In this document: positions 34,891 through 43,909 of the stretch, one piece after another
Layout: the number at the start of each line of letters is the position of its first letter
Position numbering within the stretch: position 1 is the first letter of the stretch
Source: an uncultured Bacteroidales bacterium
Lineage (GTDB): Bacteria; Bacteroidota; Bacteroidia; Bacteroidales; P3
Assembly: GCA_947165255.1 (NCBI GenBank)
Contig: CAMUZR010000012.1
Location: 1 to 64,000, forward strand
Length of the DNA stretch: 64,000 bases
Reading direction: 5' to 3'
The notes under the pieces: model-generated
Seen by the model: the letters and a program-made list of their open reading frames with translations, nothing else
Databases searched by the model: none
What the model was told of the DNA's origin: nothing
Translations under genes and position numbers: made by a program

Positions 34891-36570
34891 TTATTTAGTG
34901 ATGATGAATTTGCGGTTGAGGGTCTGGCCATTCTCCAGGGTGAGACGCAAGGTGTAGCTGCCTTTGCTCAGGTTGGAAAGGTTCATCACACTCTGGTTGC
35001 CAAGGTTCTGCTGAGAGGCGACCTGCTGACCAAGGGCGTTGAAGATGACCACTTCGCGCACGGCCTCTTGGCTCTGGATATTCAGCTGGCCAGCGGTGGG
35101 GTTGGGGTAGAGGGTGACATTGGTGCCTTCCACACCATCAATGCCAACGAAGGTAACGATGGTAATCCAACTGGTGTCGGAGCAGCTGATGCCATTAGCG
35201 GGATAGGTGATGGTGGCCTGGAGCGAAACGTCAATATTGCCCTGGACATTCGGAATGCGGAGCGTGTCGGCTGTGGAGGTCTGGTTACCATAGGTCCATT
35301 TGTAGGTAGCGCCTTCGGTGCAGGTGGGATAGAGAACGGCAGTTTCGCCAGCATTGAGATACCAGTCACCGTTGATAGCGGTGATTTCAGGGGATTTATT
35401 GATAGTGAGCGAAAGAATATGGACACTGTCGCAGCCATTGCTGTCGGAGCCTGAGGTAAAACGAGGAGCAGTAGCGGGGGTGATGTAGTAGGTTCTTTCG
35501 TTCATGGCCCAGTAGAAACTATCGCAGCTGTGAACAGTCGTGGTGTCGTAGCCAGACTTGTTAATAGTTACGTTCAGGTGGATCGTGCTGTCGTAACATC
35601 TTGCCCAGGAGTGGTCGAAGAAAAGGGTGTCCCACACGGTGCTTTCTCTGAAAGTCATATTAGTGGTACCGGCTCTAGAACTAACGGTGAAGAGGACGCC
35701 GTTGCAGCCAGTCAGAGCAGTGTCGGCAGTGTTGGCGCGAGGTGTCTTAATAGTCAGGTCGAGAGGATGGACGGTCACGCAGTGTGTGGTGGCGTTGGTG
35801 TCCATAACATAGTAATAACCTGTGGCGTTGAAAGTTTGGCCTCTCCAGGTTCTGGTGGCGCAGGCTGAATCTTTTGTCACTCTGGCGGTATCCACCAGAA
35901 TGGTAAGGGTGAGGGTGTGGATAGTGTCGCAGCCAGAGAGGGTGTCCTGGTAGAAGTGGGTGTAGGTGCCGGAGGTGGTGAGGACGGTGTCAAACCAGTG
36001 GTAGTCGCCGCAGTTTGCCACCTGATGGCTGGCATTGATGGTGGTTACGATGCTGAGATTCAGTCTGTCGTAGTGCATGCAGCCGTTGGAGGGGTTATAG
36101 ATGGAGTCAGTGTAATCGCCAGACTCGGAAAGGGTGTCGCCAAACCAGATGTACTGACCGCAAGTGTGGACAGTGTCGTAGTCGGTCTCGGTGTTGGCGA
36201 GGGTGAGATGGAGGTTGAAGATGCTGTCGCATAAGCCGGAACCAGGGGCAGCAACAACGGTGTCGCTGTAGTCGCTGGAGGACAGATATTCAGTACCGCG
36301 CCATGTGTAGCTGCAGCGAGTGCCATTGTGGGTCTCATTGCTGATGAAGGGGTGGTTCACGGTAAGGTTGAGGACATAGATAATGTCGTCGGTGGAATCG
36401 ATGTAGGTCACAACGGTATCCGAGGTGTAGGTCTGATTGTTGACAGGCCAGGTGTAAGTCCGGCATGCGGCGATGTCAGTGTAATTCATGGTGCGCTGAG
36501 TGTTGTCCTGGGCTAAGGCCAAAGGCATGAAAGCAGCGACCAATAGCAAACTTAATAATGCTTTTTTCAT
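34891..36570 (-). CDS. T9SS-secreted protein with Cys-containing tandem modules
   Basis: 559 residues. Signal peptide MKKALLSLLLVAAFMPLALA. The body is a series of about six modules of some 65-75 residues that share Asp-Thr, Cys, Tyr-x-Trp and SGxYT elements (for example THTCGQYIWFGDTLSESGDY, ANCGDYHWFDTVLTTSGTYT, DSACATRTWRGQTFNATGYY), an adhesin-like surface repeat pattern of this phylum. A PKD-like domain (about 395-470) precedes the type A sorting domain (LYPNPTAGQLNIQSQEAVRE ... SKGSYTLRLTLENGQ). Function unknown; probably displayed at the surface. Confidence 0.85.
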   Translation of the reverse strand: MKKALLSLLLVAAFMPLALAQDNTQRTMNYTDIAACRTYTWPVNNQTYTSDTVVTYIDSTDDIIYVLNLTVNHPFISNETHNGTRCSYTWRGTEYLSSSDYSDTVVAAPGSGLCDSIFNLHLTLANTETDYDTVHTCGQYIWFGDTLSESGDYTDSIYNPSNGCMHYDRLNLSIVTTINASHQVANCGDYHWFDTVLTTSGTYTHFYQDTLSGCDTIHTLTLTILVDTARVTKDSACATRTWRGQTFNATGYYYVMDTNATTHCVTVHPLDLTIKTPRANTADTALTGCNGVLFTVSSRAGTTNMTFRESTVWDTLFFDHSWARCYDSTIHLNVTINKSGYDTTTVHSCDSFYWAMNERTYYITPATAPRFTSGSDSNGCDSVHILSLTINKSPEITAINGDWYLNAGETAVLYPTCTEGATYKWTYGNQTSTADTLRIPNVQGNIDVSLQATITYPANGISCSDTSWITIVTFVGIDGVEGTNVTLYPNPTAGQLNIQSQEAVREVVIFNALGQQVASQQNLGNQSVMNLSNLSKGSYTLRLTLENGQTLNRKFIITK

Positions 36571-36662
36571 CTTGTGAAAATTAATTAGTTTATCTTTTAT
36601 TTATTTATTATCAATATATTATTAAAAAGTATGAGTAATATATATTGCAATACTACAACGTG

Positions 36663-36670
36663 CAAAGATA
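36663..36670 (-). promoter_or_regulatory. -7 box of the Cys-repeat T9SS gene
   Basis: TATCTTTG on the minus strand, about 93 nt upstream of the ATG at 36570. The leader is A/T-rich. No -33 match. Confidence 0.6.
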
Positions 36671-36733
36671 GTACTTTTTTTTGAAATCACCACATTTTTT
36701 TTTGAAAATGGGCAATTTAAGCTATTTCGGTAG

Positions 36734-38155
36734 TTAGTTCAGCACCAATTCGGCAATATTTTCCACGTGCTGTGTGTGAGGGAACATGTCCACCGGCTGG
36801 ATTCGCCCCACGCGGTACTTTGTCGAAAGAAGTTCCAAGTCGCGGGCCTGAGTGGCTGGGTTACAGCTCACATAGACAATCTTTCGCGGAGCCATGGCCA
36901 ACAGTTGCTCCACCACCTTTTCATGCATTCCTGCGCGTGGTGGGTCGGTAATTACCACGTCGGGTTTGCCGTGTTGTGCAACAAATTCGGCTGTGAGCAC
37001 CTTCGCCATGTCGCCTGCAAAGAATTCCGTATTGTCAATCTGGTTCTGCTGGGCGTTCTGCCGGGCTGCAATGATAGAATCTTCAACGTATTCAATGCCC
37101 ACCACTCGTTTGCACCTTCTGGCCAGGAAGAGAGCAATGGTGCCCGTGCCTGTGTAGAGGTCGTACACTAAGTCGTTCGGAGTCAGGTCGGCAAATTCTG
37201 CCGCAAAACTATAGAGCCTTTGTGCCTGGGGCGAGTTGGTCTGGTAGAAAGTCTGGGGGCGGATGGTGAAATGCAGCGGCGCAGCCCCCTCGAAACCCTC
37301 CATCACCTCCTCCACATGGTCCAGCCCGGCAAAGGTCATCGACGGAAGGTCGGCGTATGAGTCATTCATCTTGTCGTTCAAGATGTACTGGAGCGAAGTG
37401 ATTTGTGGGAACCTGTCGCGCAGGTGTTCCATCAGTCCTTCCCAACCAGGATGTCTCTCGGCAATCACCACCACCACCATCCACTGCCCTGTGCTAGTAT
37501 TGCGAATGATAAGGTTGCGCAGGCAACCGGTGTGGTTGCGTATATCGTAGAAGGGAATCTCGTGTGCTATGGCATAGTCGCGAGTGGCCAGCCGTATCTC
37601 ATTGCTCAATTCTTCCTGTAGGGCGCATTGCTCAATGTTCAGCACCTTGTCGAAAAGGGTAGGAATGTGGAATCCGAGAGCCCCCGGTTCAGGTGGAGCG
37701 TCGGGTGAAGGAGGCTGCTCGTGCCACGCCTTGGTGGAAAAAGTATACTCCAACTTGTTTCGATAGTGGAAAATCTTCTCCGAGCCACAGATAGGCCGCA
37801 TTTGCGAGCAGTCGACGTGCCCCAGCCGTTCCAAATTGTCCTTCACCTGCTGCTGCTTGGCCGCCAGCTGGTCCGGGTAATTCAGGTTCTGCCACCGGCA
37901 TCCCCCGCAGATCCCAAAGTGTGGGCATTGCAGCTCTGCGCGTTTTTCAGAGTAGTGCTTTATCTTAACCACGCGGCCTTCGGCATAGTTTTTCTTCTTC
38001 TTAATGACCTTCACATCGGCTATGTCGCCCGGAACGACAAAGGGAACAAACAGCACCATTCCCTCAATGCGGGCTATGGCCTTGCCTTCAGCGCCTATGT
38101 CAGTAATGAGCACGTCTTCCAGGATGGGCTGTTCCTTCGTTTTGCGCATTTTCAT
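36734..38155 (-). CDS. rlmD: 23S rRNA (uracil-C5)-methyltransferase, RlmD type
   Basis: 473 residues. An N-terminal TRAM domain (about 12-70) is followed by the iron-sulfur Cys cluster CPHFGICGGCRWQNL and a fourth Cys later (EQCALQEE). The SAM-methyltransferase domain has YDLYTGTGTIALFLARRCK, DPPRAGMHEKVVEQL and the catalytic-Cys motif YVSCNPATQARDL. RlmD methylates U1939 of 23S rRNA; RlmC/TrmA relatives share these motifs, so the exact target is inferred. Separated from rpmH by a terminator. Confidence 0.9.
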   Translation of the reverse strand: MKMRKTKEQPILEDVLITDIGAEGKAIARIEGMVLFVPFVVPGDIADVKVIKKKKNYAEGRVVKIKHYSEKRAELQCPHFGICGGCRWQNLNYPDQLAAKQQQVKDNLERLGHVDCSQMRPICGSEKIFHYRNKLEYTFSTKAWHEQPPSPDAPPEPGALGFHIPTLFDKVLNIEQCALQEELSNEIRLATRDYAIAHEIPFYDIRNHTGCLRNLIIRNTSTGQWMVVVVIAERHPGWEGLMEHLRDRFPQITSLQYILNDKMNDSYADLPSMTFAGLDHVEEVMEGFEGAAPLHFTIRPQTFYQTNSPQAQRLYSFAAEFADLTPNDLVYDLYTGTGTIALFLARRCKRVVGIEYVEDSIIAARQNAQQNQIDNTEFFAGDMAKVLTAEFVAQHGKPDVVITDPPRAGMHEKVVEQLLAMAPRKIVYVSCNPATQARDLELLSTKYRVGRIQPVDMFPHTQHVENIAELVLN

Positions 38156-38180
38156 CTGTTTTTAGTTTTCATGTAAACAA

Positions 38181-38211
38181 AAAAGAAGTACTGCACTACA
38201 ATACTTCTTTT
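38181..38211 (-). terminator. Terminator between rpmH and rlmD
   Basis: AAAAGAAGTA / TACTTCTTTT arms, followed on the minus strand by further Ts; ends the rpmH transcript. Confidence 0.75.
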
Positions 38212-38253
38212 CTCTTTGCAAAGAGTCTATAAAAATTGAATCCGAGGATTTAA

Positions 38254-38400
38254 TTATCGCTCGTCGGACACGCTCAGTTTTTTTCTGCCTTTTTTGCGGC
38301 GTGCGGCCAAAACTTTTCTTCCGTTAGCGGTAGACATTCTCTGGCGAAAACCGTGCTTATTGACTCTCTTTCTGCGTGATGGTTGAAATGTTCTCTTCAT
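38254..38400 (-). CDS. rpmH: 50S ribosomal protein L34
   Basis: 48 residues, translated by me from the minus strand: it begins [19 protein letters not shown] and continues with [20 protein letters not shown]. The first is the family signature. Highly basic, full family length. It has its own strong promoter and terminator. The usual neighbours rnpA and yidC are not here. Confidence 0.96.
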   Translation of the reverse strand: MKRTFQPSRRKRVNKHGFRQRMSTANGRKVLAARRKKGRKKLSVSDER

Positions 38401-38422
38401 TTTTTCTCAATTTTTGGAGTTG

Positions 38423-38453
38423 CAAAAGTACGAACTTTTTTTCAATTGGCAAG
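38423..38453 (-). promoter_or_regulatory. Promoter of rpmH
   Basis: CTTG (38450-38453), 19 nt, TACTTTTG (38423-38430) on the minus strand, 22 nt before the ATG. Confidence 0.7.
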
Positions 38454-38554
38454 AAAAAAAACACTCTTTTATTAGCGTTATAACGTAAAGTAATGATTTA
38501 TAAATAGATGTGTAAAAGCGGCAATTGTTTTTTTATCAGTTCGAAAAAAATCTG

Positions 38555-38562
38555 TACCTTTG
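38555..38562 (+). promoter_or_regulatory. -7 box of the plus-strand unit with secG
   Basis: TACCTTTG; the chosen ATG at 38598 is 35 nt downstream. -33 is weak. Confidence 0.6.
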
Positions 38563-38597
38563 CAGGCGCAAATTGCGCAGTGAAATACGTTTGTATA

Positions 38598-39308
38598 ATG
38601 GATAAAAATACCTTTAGCAAGCTCATGGACCACCCTGGGGTCGTCAATCCCGAACAGTGGGAGGAGTTGCGGCAAGAGCGTGACCGCTATCCCTTCAGTG
38701 CCCCACTGCAGGTGCTTTCGCTTTTGGCCGACAAGACCAATGGAGTGGCGTTGTGGGAAAAACAGTCACTTCCCCGGGTGTCGCTCTATTTTCGTGACAT
38801 CCAACGTCTCAACGAGCAGTTGGAGGCAGTCTCGCGCCCGTCGGTCCGTCCTGCGGTCCAGGTTCCTGCCGAGCCTATCGCCCCGCCTGCAGCTGCAATC
38901 ACTCAACCCACCGCTCCCCCTCCGGCCCAGCCTGCTCCCGTCCCCACTCCCGAAGTCGACGAGGGGCCGTTCGACATCCTCCAAGCCATCAATTCCTATC
39001 AAGAGGTCTCTTTCAAGACAGCGCCCAAGAGCGTAATTCTTACCAATTTTTTGGAAAAAGACGGCGGAATCAAGCTCTCCGACGATGGATTTGAGGTTGT
39101 TCCCGTTCAAGAACTTGCCAAAAAAAGTATCCGAGCCAACGATTCGTTAGAGTCTGAAACACTTGCACTTGTGCTCGAAAAACAAGGCAAATTGGCTCAG
39201 GCTTTGGCCATGTATGAAAAATTAATGGTCAATAATCCCGAAAAAAGTAGTACTTTTGCAGTTCGAATTTCCGCTCTGAAAGAACGGCTGAATGAAGAAA
39301 TAAAATGA
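38598..39308 (+). CDS. Conserved hypothetical protein upstream of secG
   Basis: 236 residues from MDKNTFSKLMDHPGVVNPEQ. An in-frame Met at 38508 is rejected because it precedes the -7 box. An N-terminal helical region (1-80) is followed by a Pro/Ala/Gln-rich linker (about 85-125, PPAAAITQPTAPPPAQPAPV). A C-terminal helical part ends TLALVLEKQGKLAQALAMYE and KLMVNNPEKSS, which looks like one TPR. Soluble, no signal peptide. I know no function. It ends 23 nt before secG, so the two are probably co-transcribed. Confidence 0.75.
   Translation: MDKNTFSKLMDHPGVVNPEQWEELRQERDRYPFSAPLQVLSLLADKTNGVALWEKQSLPRVSLYFRDIQRLNEQLEAVSRPSVRPAVQVPAEPIAPPAAAITQPTAPPPAQPAPVPTPEVDEGPFDILQAINSYQEVSFKTAPKSVILTNFLEKDGGIKLSDDGFEVVPVQELAKKSIRANDSLESETLALVLEKQGKLAQALAMYEKLMVNNPEKSSTFAVRISALKERLNEEIK
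39251..39258 (+). promoter_or_regulatory. Possible internal -7 box before secG
   Basis: TACTTTTG inside the 3' end of the hypothetical gene, 73 nt before secG. The -33 region does not match, so this may be chance. Confidence 0.3.
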
Positions 39309-39331
39309 ATAAATAATTAATATTAATTACA

Positions 39332-39676
39332 ATGTACACCGTTATTGTTATCCTTATCCTGCTTGTATGCCTGTTTCTGGCCGTGGTTGTTTTGATACAG
39401 AACTCCAAAGGTGGCGGACTTGCTGCCAACTTCAGTGCCCCCAACCAGATTATGGGTGTTCGCAAGACTACCGAGACCATTGAGAAAATCACTTGGGGTT
39501 TGGCCATCGCTTTGGTGGTACTTTCTCTTTTCGCCACCATCGCTATTCCCCGTCACAGCAACGAGTCTGTTATCGAAACCCAGGTTGACCCCAACGCCAC
39601 CAACGTCAATGCAGTTCCCGCTGCCACCGTGCCCGCCACTGCTCCCGTTGAGGCTCCTGCTCCCGAGGCTGAATAA
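39332..39676 (+). CDS. secG: Preprotein translocase subunit SecG
   Basis: 114 residues with two transmembrane helices (about 3-23 and 54-74) and the SecG signature between them: VVVLIQNSKGGGLAANFSAP. The C-terminal tail is Ala/Pro/Val-rich and acidic, longer than in Escherichia coli. Part of the SecYEG channel; secY and secE are not in the window. A terminator follows after 23 nt. Confidence 0.93.
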   Translation: MYTVIVILILLVCLFLAVVVLIQNSKGGGLAANFSAPNQIMGVRKTTETIEKITWGLAIALVVLSLFATIAIPRHSNESVIETQVDPNATNVNAVPAATVPATAPVEAPAPEAE

Positions 39677-39699
39677 TTAATCCAGACAAGCAAATACGA

Positions 39700-39734
39700 G
39701 GAGATTCGCCCCTTCCGGGTGAACCTCCTTTTTT
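39700..39734 (+). terminator. Terminator after secG
   Basis: GGAGATTCGCCC / GGGTGAACCTCC (one mismatch, one G-U) with a CTTCC loop, then TTTTTT. The alternative GTG start of the helicase at 39719 would lie in its stem. Confidence 0.8.
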
Positions 39735-39745
39735 GCACCCAAACA

Positions 39746-41173
39746 GTGGAACGCGTCGTAAACTTCATCCTGTCCCATTTTCCCCACCAGCCTACTGCCG
39801 GACAGTTGGCGGCTTGTGGCAGACTGGTCGAATTCCTATACGACCCCGACCCTCTGGCATCCTTTGTGCTCAAGGGCTATGCCGGCACCGGCAAAACCTC
39901 TCTCGTCAGCGCCCTCATCAAGTCGGCCCCGGCCCTGCGCATCAAAACCGTCCTGCTTGCCCCCACGGGCCGTGCCGCCAAAGTGCTCTCTGGCTATGCC
40001 GGGCGGCCTGCCTACACCATCCACAAGAAAATCTACCAAACCATCACCGACGCCAACGGCATCATGCGCATGGCCCGGGCGCTCAACAAGCACACCTACA
40101 CCCTCTTCATTGTCGACGAGGCATCCATGATAGGCCTTTCCGACGAGTCAGGCATGGGTCGTCGCAGCCTTTTGGAAGACCTTATCGACTACGTGGTCGA
40201 AGGCAGCCATTGCCGTCTCATGCTCATCGGCGACACCGCCCAGCTGCCCCCAGTGGGTTCCGACGAAAGCCCCGCGCTCGACCTGGAGTACCTCCGTGCC
40301 GTGTCGCAACTCAAGGTCTACCACTACGAACTCACCGAAGTCGTCCGCCAACAGCATTTTTCGGGCATCCTCCTGAACGCCACCATGCTGCGCACACAGA
40401 TCGCCCGCCTCAACCAGTCTGATTCCCCCCAGCTTCCTCTTTTCGACCTCACCGACTGTCAGGACATAGTGCGCCTCAGTGGCGCCGACCTCGAAGAGGT
40501 ACTCAACCAAGAATACTCCGGCGACCGTCTCGACCAGGTGGCCATCGTCACCCGCAGCAACAAGCGCGCCAACCTCTTCAACCAGGAAATCCGCAACCGG
40601 GTACTCTTCCGCGAACAAGAAGTCAACGCCGGCGACTACCTCATGGTAGTCAAAAACAACTATTTCTGGCTCGATGCCGACAGCGGCATCGGCTTCATTG
40701 CCAACGGCGACATTGTCGAGGTCCAAAGCATCCGAAACCATCAGGAACTCTACGGCTTCCATTTCGTCGACGCCACCCTCCGTTTTGTCGATTACCCCGA
40801 AGCCCCACACCAAGACTGCAAACTCCTGCTCGAAACGCTCCATAGCGACTCCCCCTCCCTCACCCACGACGAGTCGCAGCGCCTCTTCTATGCCGTCATG
40901 GAGGACTATGCCGACATTCCCCACAAGGCCGACCGCCTCAAGGCCGTAAAAAACGACCCCTACTACAACGCCCTCCAGGTCAAATTCTCCTATGCCCTCA
41001 CCTGCCATAAGACCCAGGGCGGCCAGTGGGACACCGTCATCATCGACCAAGGCTACCTGACCGACGAAATGATCGACTGCGAATACCTCCGCTGGCTCTA
41101 CACCGCCGTCACCCGGGCCACCCGCAAAGTCTATCTGCTAAATTTCCGCGACAATTTTTTCGCCGAGGAATAA
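39746..41173 (+). CDS. RecD-like superfamily 1 DNA helicase
   Basis: About 475 residues from the GTG at 39746 (start uncertain, no good ATG; a GTG at 39719 sits inside the secG terminator). SF1 motifs in order: FVLKGYAGTGKTSLVSALIK (I), LLAPTGRAAKVLSGYAG (Ia), TLFIVDEASMIG (II), RLMLIGDTAQLPPVGSDESP (III), and the C-terminal YALTCHKTQGGQWDTVII (V), then LYTAVTRATRKVYL (VI). This resembles the short RecD2/exodeoxyribonuclease V alpha-like ATPases of Bacteroidota and acts on single-stranded DNA 5'-3', by family. Confidence 0.88.
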   Translation: MERVVNFILSHFPHQPTAGQLAACGRLVEFLYDPDPLASFVLKGYAGTGKTSLVSALIKSAPALRIKTVLLAPTGRAAKVLSGYAGRPAYTIHKKIYQTITDANGIMRMARALNKHTYTLFIVDEASMIGLSDESGMGRRSLLEDLIDYVVEGSHCRLMLIGDTAQLPPVGSDESPALDLEYLRAVSQLKVYHYELTEVVRQQHFSGILLNATMLRTQIARLNQSDSPQLPLFDLTDCQDIVRLSGADLEEVLNQEYSGDRLDQVAIVTRSNKRANLFNQEIRNRVLFREQEVNAGDYLMVVKNNYFWLDADSGIGFIANGDIVEVQSIRNHQELYGFHFVDATLRFVDYPEAPHQDCKLLLETLHSDSPSLTHDESQRLFYAVMEDYADIPHKADRLKAVKNDPYYNALQVKFSYALTCHKTQGGQWDTVIIDQGYLTDEMIDCEYLRWLYTAVTRATRKVYLLNFRDNFFAEE

Positions 41174-41206
41174 TAATTATAGTAAAATTTAGTTATACTC
41201 CATAAC

Positions 41207-41232
41207 TGGACCTCTCACAGCGCAGAGGTCCA
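41207..41232 (+). terminator. Hairpin downstream of the helicase gene
   Basis: TGGACCTCT / AGAGGTCCA exact 9-bp stem with an 8-nt loop. Only a TTTT follows 11 nt later, so termination strength is doubtful; it may instead act in the leader of the rpoN-M23 ORF. Confidence 0.45.
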
Positions 41233-41258
41233 CTAGGCTCTTTTAAAACTCCGAACCC

Positions 41259-43748
41259 ATGAAAAACGGTCAACTCCAGAAAATGAAGATGCAGCAGAAG
41301 CTCTCCCCCCAACAACTTCTGCTCATGAGGCTGCTGCAACTCCCAGTCACCGACCTAGAGCAGCGCCTCAAAGAAGAGGTGGAAAAGAACCCCATGCTCG
41401 AAGTGTCCACCGAACCCAGCAATATGGTGGAGTCTCTTCCCCAAAGCAGTATCGAAAACTCTGGTGCCGATGAGGGAATCGACACCGAAGACGACGACTA
41501 CAGCTATCGCGAGCGGCAGGAACGTGACAAGAATCAGGATGTCCACGAGCCGGTCTTCGTCTCCGAAGCCACTTTTGGCGACCATCTCATGGAACAGCTC
41601 TCCATGCGCAATCTCACTCCGCGTCAGGAAGATATAGCCCAAGAATTAATCGGTAGCCTCGACGATGCAGGCTATGTGGGCCGCGACATCGACCTCATCG
41701 CCAACGACCTCGCCTTTACCCAAGGCATCGAGGTCTCGCCCCAGGAGGTCGAAGAGGTGCTTCTCGAAGTGCAAAAACTCGACCCCCCAGGCATTGCCGC
41801 CCGCAACCTCAGAGAGTGCCTATCCATTCAGCTCCACCGTTCCGAAGAACAGGACGACGCCACCCGTTGGGCAATCTTAGTCGTCGACCAGTGCTTCGAT
41901 TATTTCGTCAAGCACAACTACGACCACATCATGGAAACCCTCTCACTCACCGAAGACCAGCTGGATGCCGCCACCAACCGCATCCGCCGCCTCAATCCCA
42001 AGCCCGGCGCAGGCGAGAGCGAAACCTCCCATGCCCATTACGTCATCCCCGACTTCATCGTCACCAACCAAGACGGCCAGCTCAACCTCATGCTCAACGA
42101 CGGCCATCTGCCACAGCTCCAGCTCAACGACTATTACCAAGCAATGCTGCAGGAGTACTCCGCCAAGAAGCAGCTCTCGCCTGGCGAGAAAGAGGCCTTT
42201 GACTTCCTTCGCAACAACAGCGACAGCGCCAACATGCTCATCGACACCCTCGGCCAACGCCACGTCACCATGCTCCGCGTCATGCAGGCCATCCTCCGCT
42301 GTCAGCGCACTTTCTTCATCACCGGCGACAGCGCCGACCTGCGGCCCTTGCTGCAGAAAGATGTGGCCGAAAAGACCGGCTACGACATCTCCACCATCTC
42401 CCGTGTGGTCAACAGCAAATATGTCCAGACCGAGTTCGGCACCTTCCTTCTCAAAGAGTGCTTCTCCCAGGCCATTACAGGGGGCGACGGCCAGGCCGTG
42501 GCCACCGAATCGGTCCGCCAGGTACTGCAGGCCGCCATCGATGCCGAGGACAAGAAAAACCCGCTCTCCGACGAAGCCCTCTCACAGCTTCTCAAGGAGC
42601 AGGGTTTCCCCGTGGCCCGCCGCACGGTGGCCAAGTATCGCGAGATGTTGGGCATTCCCGTCTGCCGCCTCCGTCGCCAGTTAAAAGTGATTGCCCTCCT
42701 GATGATGCTTGCCCTCTCCGGCTCTGCCTTCGCCCAGCAACCCCGACAGGAGAGCTATTTCGACTCCCTCATCAACGCCCGCATCCGCGAGGGGCAAATC
42801 AAGTCCCGCACCCTCAATGCCGACAACGGCGCCGCCAAAGGGAAAAACCGCAACCCCAAGGGCGTCAACGCCCCCAACCGGGGTGCCCTCGAAATCCATG
42901 AACCCGAACCCGATCCCACCGCCATCGACACCGCCTTGGCCCTCGGCGACGAACTCATCGACGTCATGTACGACGCCTCCCTTCCCGCCCCCTCGCAGCT
43001 GTGGTACGGGCGCAGCCTCTCCGGTGCCCATGTGCGCATGGCCACCATACCCATGGACTCCCTTCCCGACGAAATCTCCATTCAGCTGCTCAAAGGCAAC
43101 GAAAAATTTTGTTTCCCCGTAAAGAACATCAAAACCTCGCCCTACGGGTGGCGGTGGAACCGTCCCCACAGGGGGGTCGACATACGGCTCAACATAGGCG
43201 ACCCGGTGCACTGCGCCTTCAACGGCGTGGTGCGCATTGCCCGCCCCATGGGAGCCTACGGCAACCTGGTAGTGGTGCGGCACTACAACGGCCTGGAAAC
43301 CGTCTATGGCCATCTCTCCAAAATCAAAGTCAAACCCCTCCAGGTGGTCACGGCCGGCCAAGTGCTGGGCCTGGGCGGTAGCACCGGACGCTCCACCGGC
43401 CCCCACCTCCATTTCGAAGTCCGGTTCCAATACGAAGCCTTCGACCCCGAATGGATTCTCGATTTCTCCGACTACTCGCTCCGCACCCGCCGCCTCTATC
43501 TCGACAAAACCTACTTCGGCATCCGCAAGCCCCGTTCGGGCGAAGACCTGGCCTACAAGGCCGACAAAAGCATCGTGCCCGAGGAGCTGCCCAAGCCCAA
43601 ATCCAACAACCCCCTCTATGCCACCATCAAAAAGGGCGAAGACCTCGATGCTTTTGCCAAGCGCAATTTCACCACCTCCGAAAAGGTAAAAGACCTCAAC
43701 CCCGGCGAACGCAAATTCAAGTCCGGCACACGTCTGCGGGTGAGGTAG
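41259..43748 (+). CDS. rpoN: Sigma-54 (RpoN) fused in frame to an M23 metallopeptidase with LysM
   Basis: One open frame of 829 residues. Residues 1-475 are a complete sigma-54: Gln-rich region I (MQQKLSPQQLLLMRLLQLPV), an acidic stretch, the core-binding region, HTH, and the RpoN box VARRTVAKYRE (452-462) followed by the usual end LGIPVCRLRRQL. With no stop, about 477-492 is a signal-peptide-like segment (VIALLMMLALSGSAFA) with a likely signal peptidase site after AFA. Then a periplasmic part: M23/LytM domain with zinc ligands in PHRGVDIRLNIGD and GPHLHFEV, and a C-terminal LysM-like domain (YATIKKGEDLDAFAKRNF...). If translated as one chain, sigma-54 would be cytoplasmic and the peptidase periplasmic. 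Internal starts at ATG 42645 or GTG 42687 could also yield a separate M23 protein. A lost stop codon through sequencing error is possible. Confidence 0.85.
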   Translation: MKNGQLQKMKMQQKLSPQQLLLMRLLQLPVTDLEQRLKEEVEKNPMLEVSTEPSNMVESLPQSSIENSGADEGIDTEDDDYSYRERQERDKNQDVHEPVFVSEATFGDHLMEQLSMRNLTPRQEDIAQELIGSLDDAGYVGRDIDLIANDLAFTQGIEVSPQEVEEVLLEVQKLDPPGIAARNLRECLSIQLHRSEEQDDATRWAILVVDQCFDYFVKHNYDHIMETLSLTEDQLDAATNRIRRLNPKPGAGESETSHAHYVIPDFIVTNQDGQLNLMLNDGHLPQLQLNDYYQAMLQEYSAKKQLSPGEKEAFDFLRNNSDSANMLIDTLGQRHVTMLRVMQAILRCQRTFFITGDSADLRPLLQKDVAEKTGYDISTISRVVNSKYVQTEFGTFLLKECFSQAITGGDGQAVATESVRQVLQAAIDAEDKKNPLSDEALSQLLKEQGFPVARRTVAKYREMLGIPVCRLRRQLKVIALLMMLALSGSAFAQQPRQESYFDSLINARIREGQIKSRTLNADNGAAKGKNRNPKGVNAPNRGALEIHEPEPDPTAIDTALALGDELIDVMYDASLPAPSQLWYGRSLSGAHVRMATIPMDSLPDEISIQLLKGNEKFCFPVKNIKTSPYGWRWNRPHRGVDIRLNIGDPVHCAFNGVVRIARPMGAYGNLVVVRHYNGLETVYGHLSKIKVKPLQVVTAGQVLGLGGSTGRSTGPHLHFEVRFQYEAFDPEWILDFSDYSLRTRRLYLDKTYFGIRKPRSGEDLAYKADKSIVPEELPKPKSNNPLYATIKKGEDLDAFAKRNFTTSEKVKDLNPGERKFKSGTRLRVR

Positions 43749-43909
43749 CATAATCGTTTATGGGTTCGGTAGTCGGCGCCTGCCTCCAGTGCCGCACCAC
43801 GTCCGGTGCCCCGCAGCAGGCCTTGCCAACGGCCCTCCCCGTCTCTTCTCCCCTTGATTTTTCCGGCCAACGCCCTTAATCGAATAAGAATAATAAAACC
43901 AGCAATATC

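Noticed and set aside
43749..43909. Possible small gene between the rpoN-M23 ORF and fmt
   Set aside because: Only 161 nt with an 84-codon antisense frame that overlaps the peptidase end; no motif.
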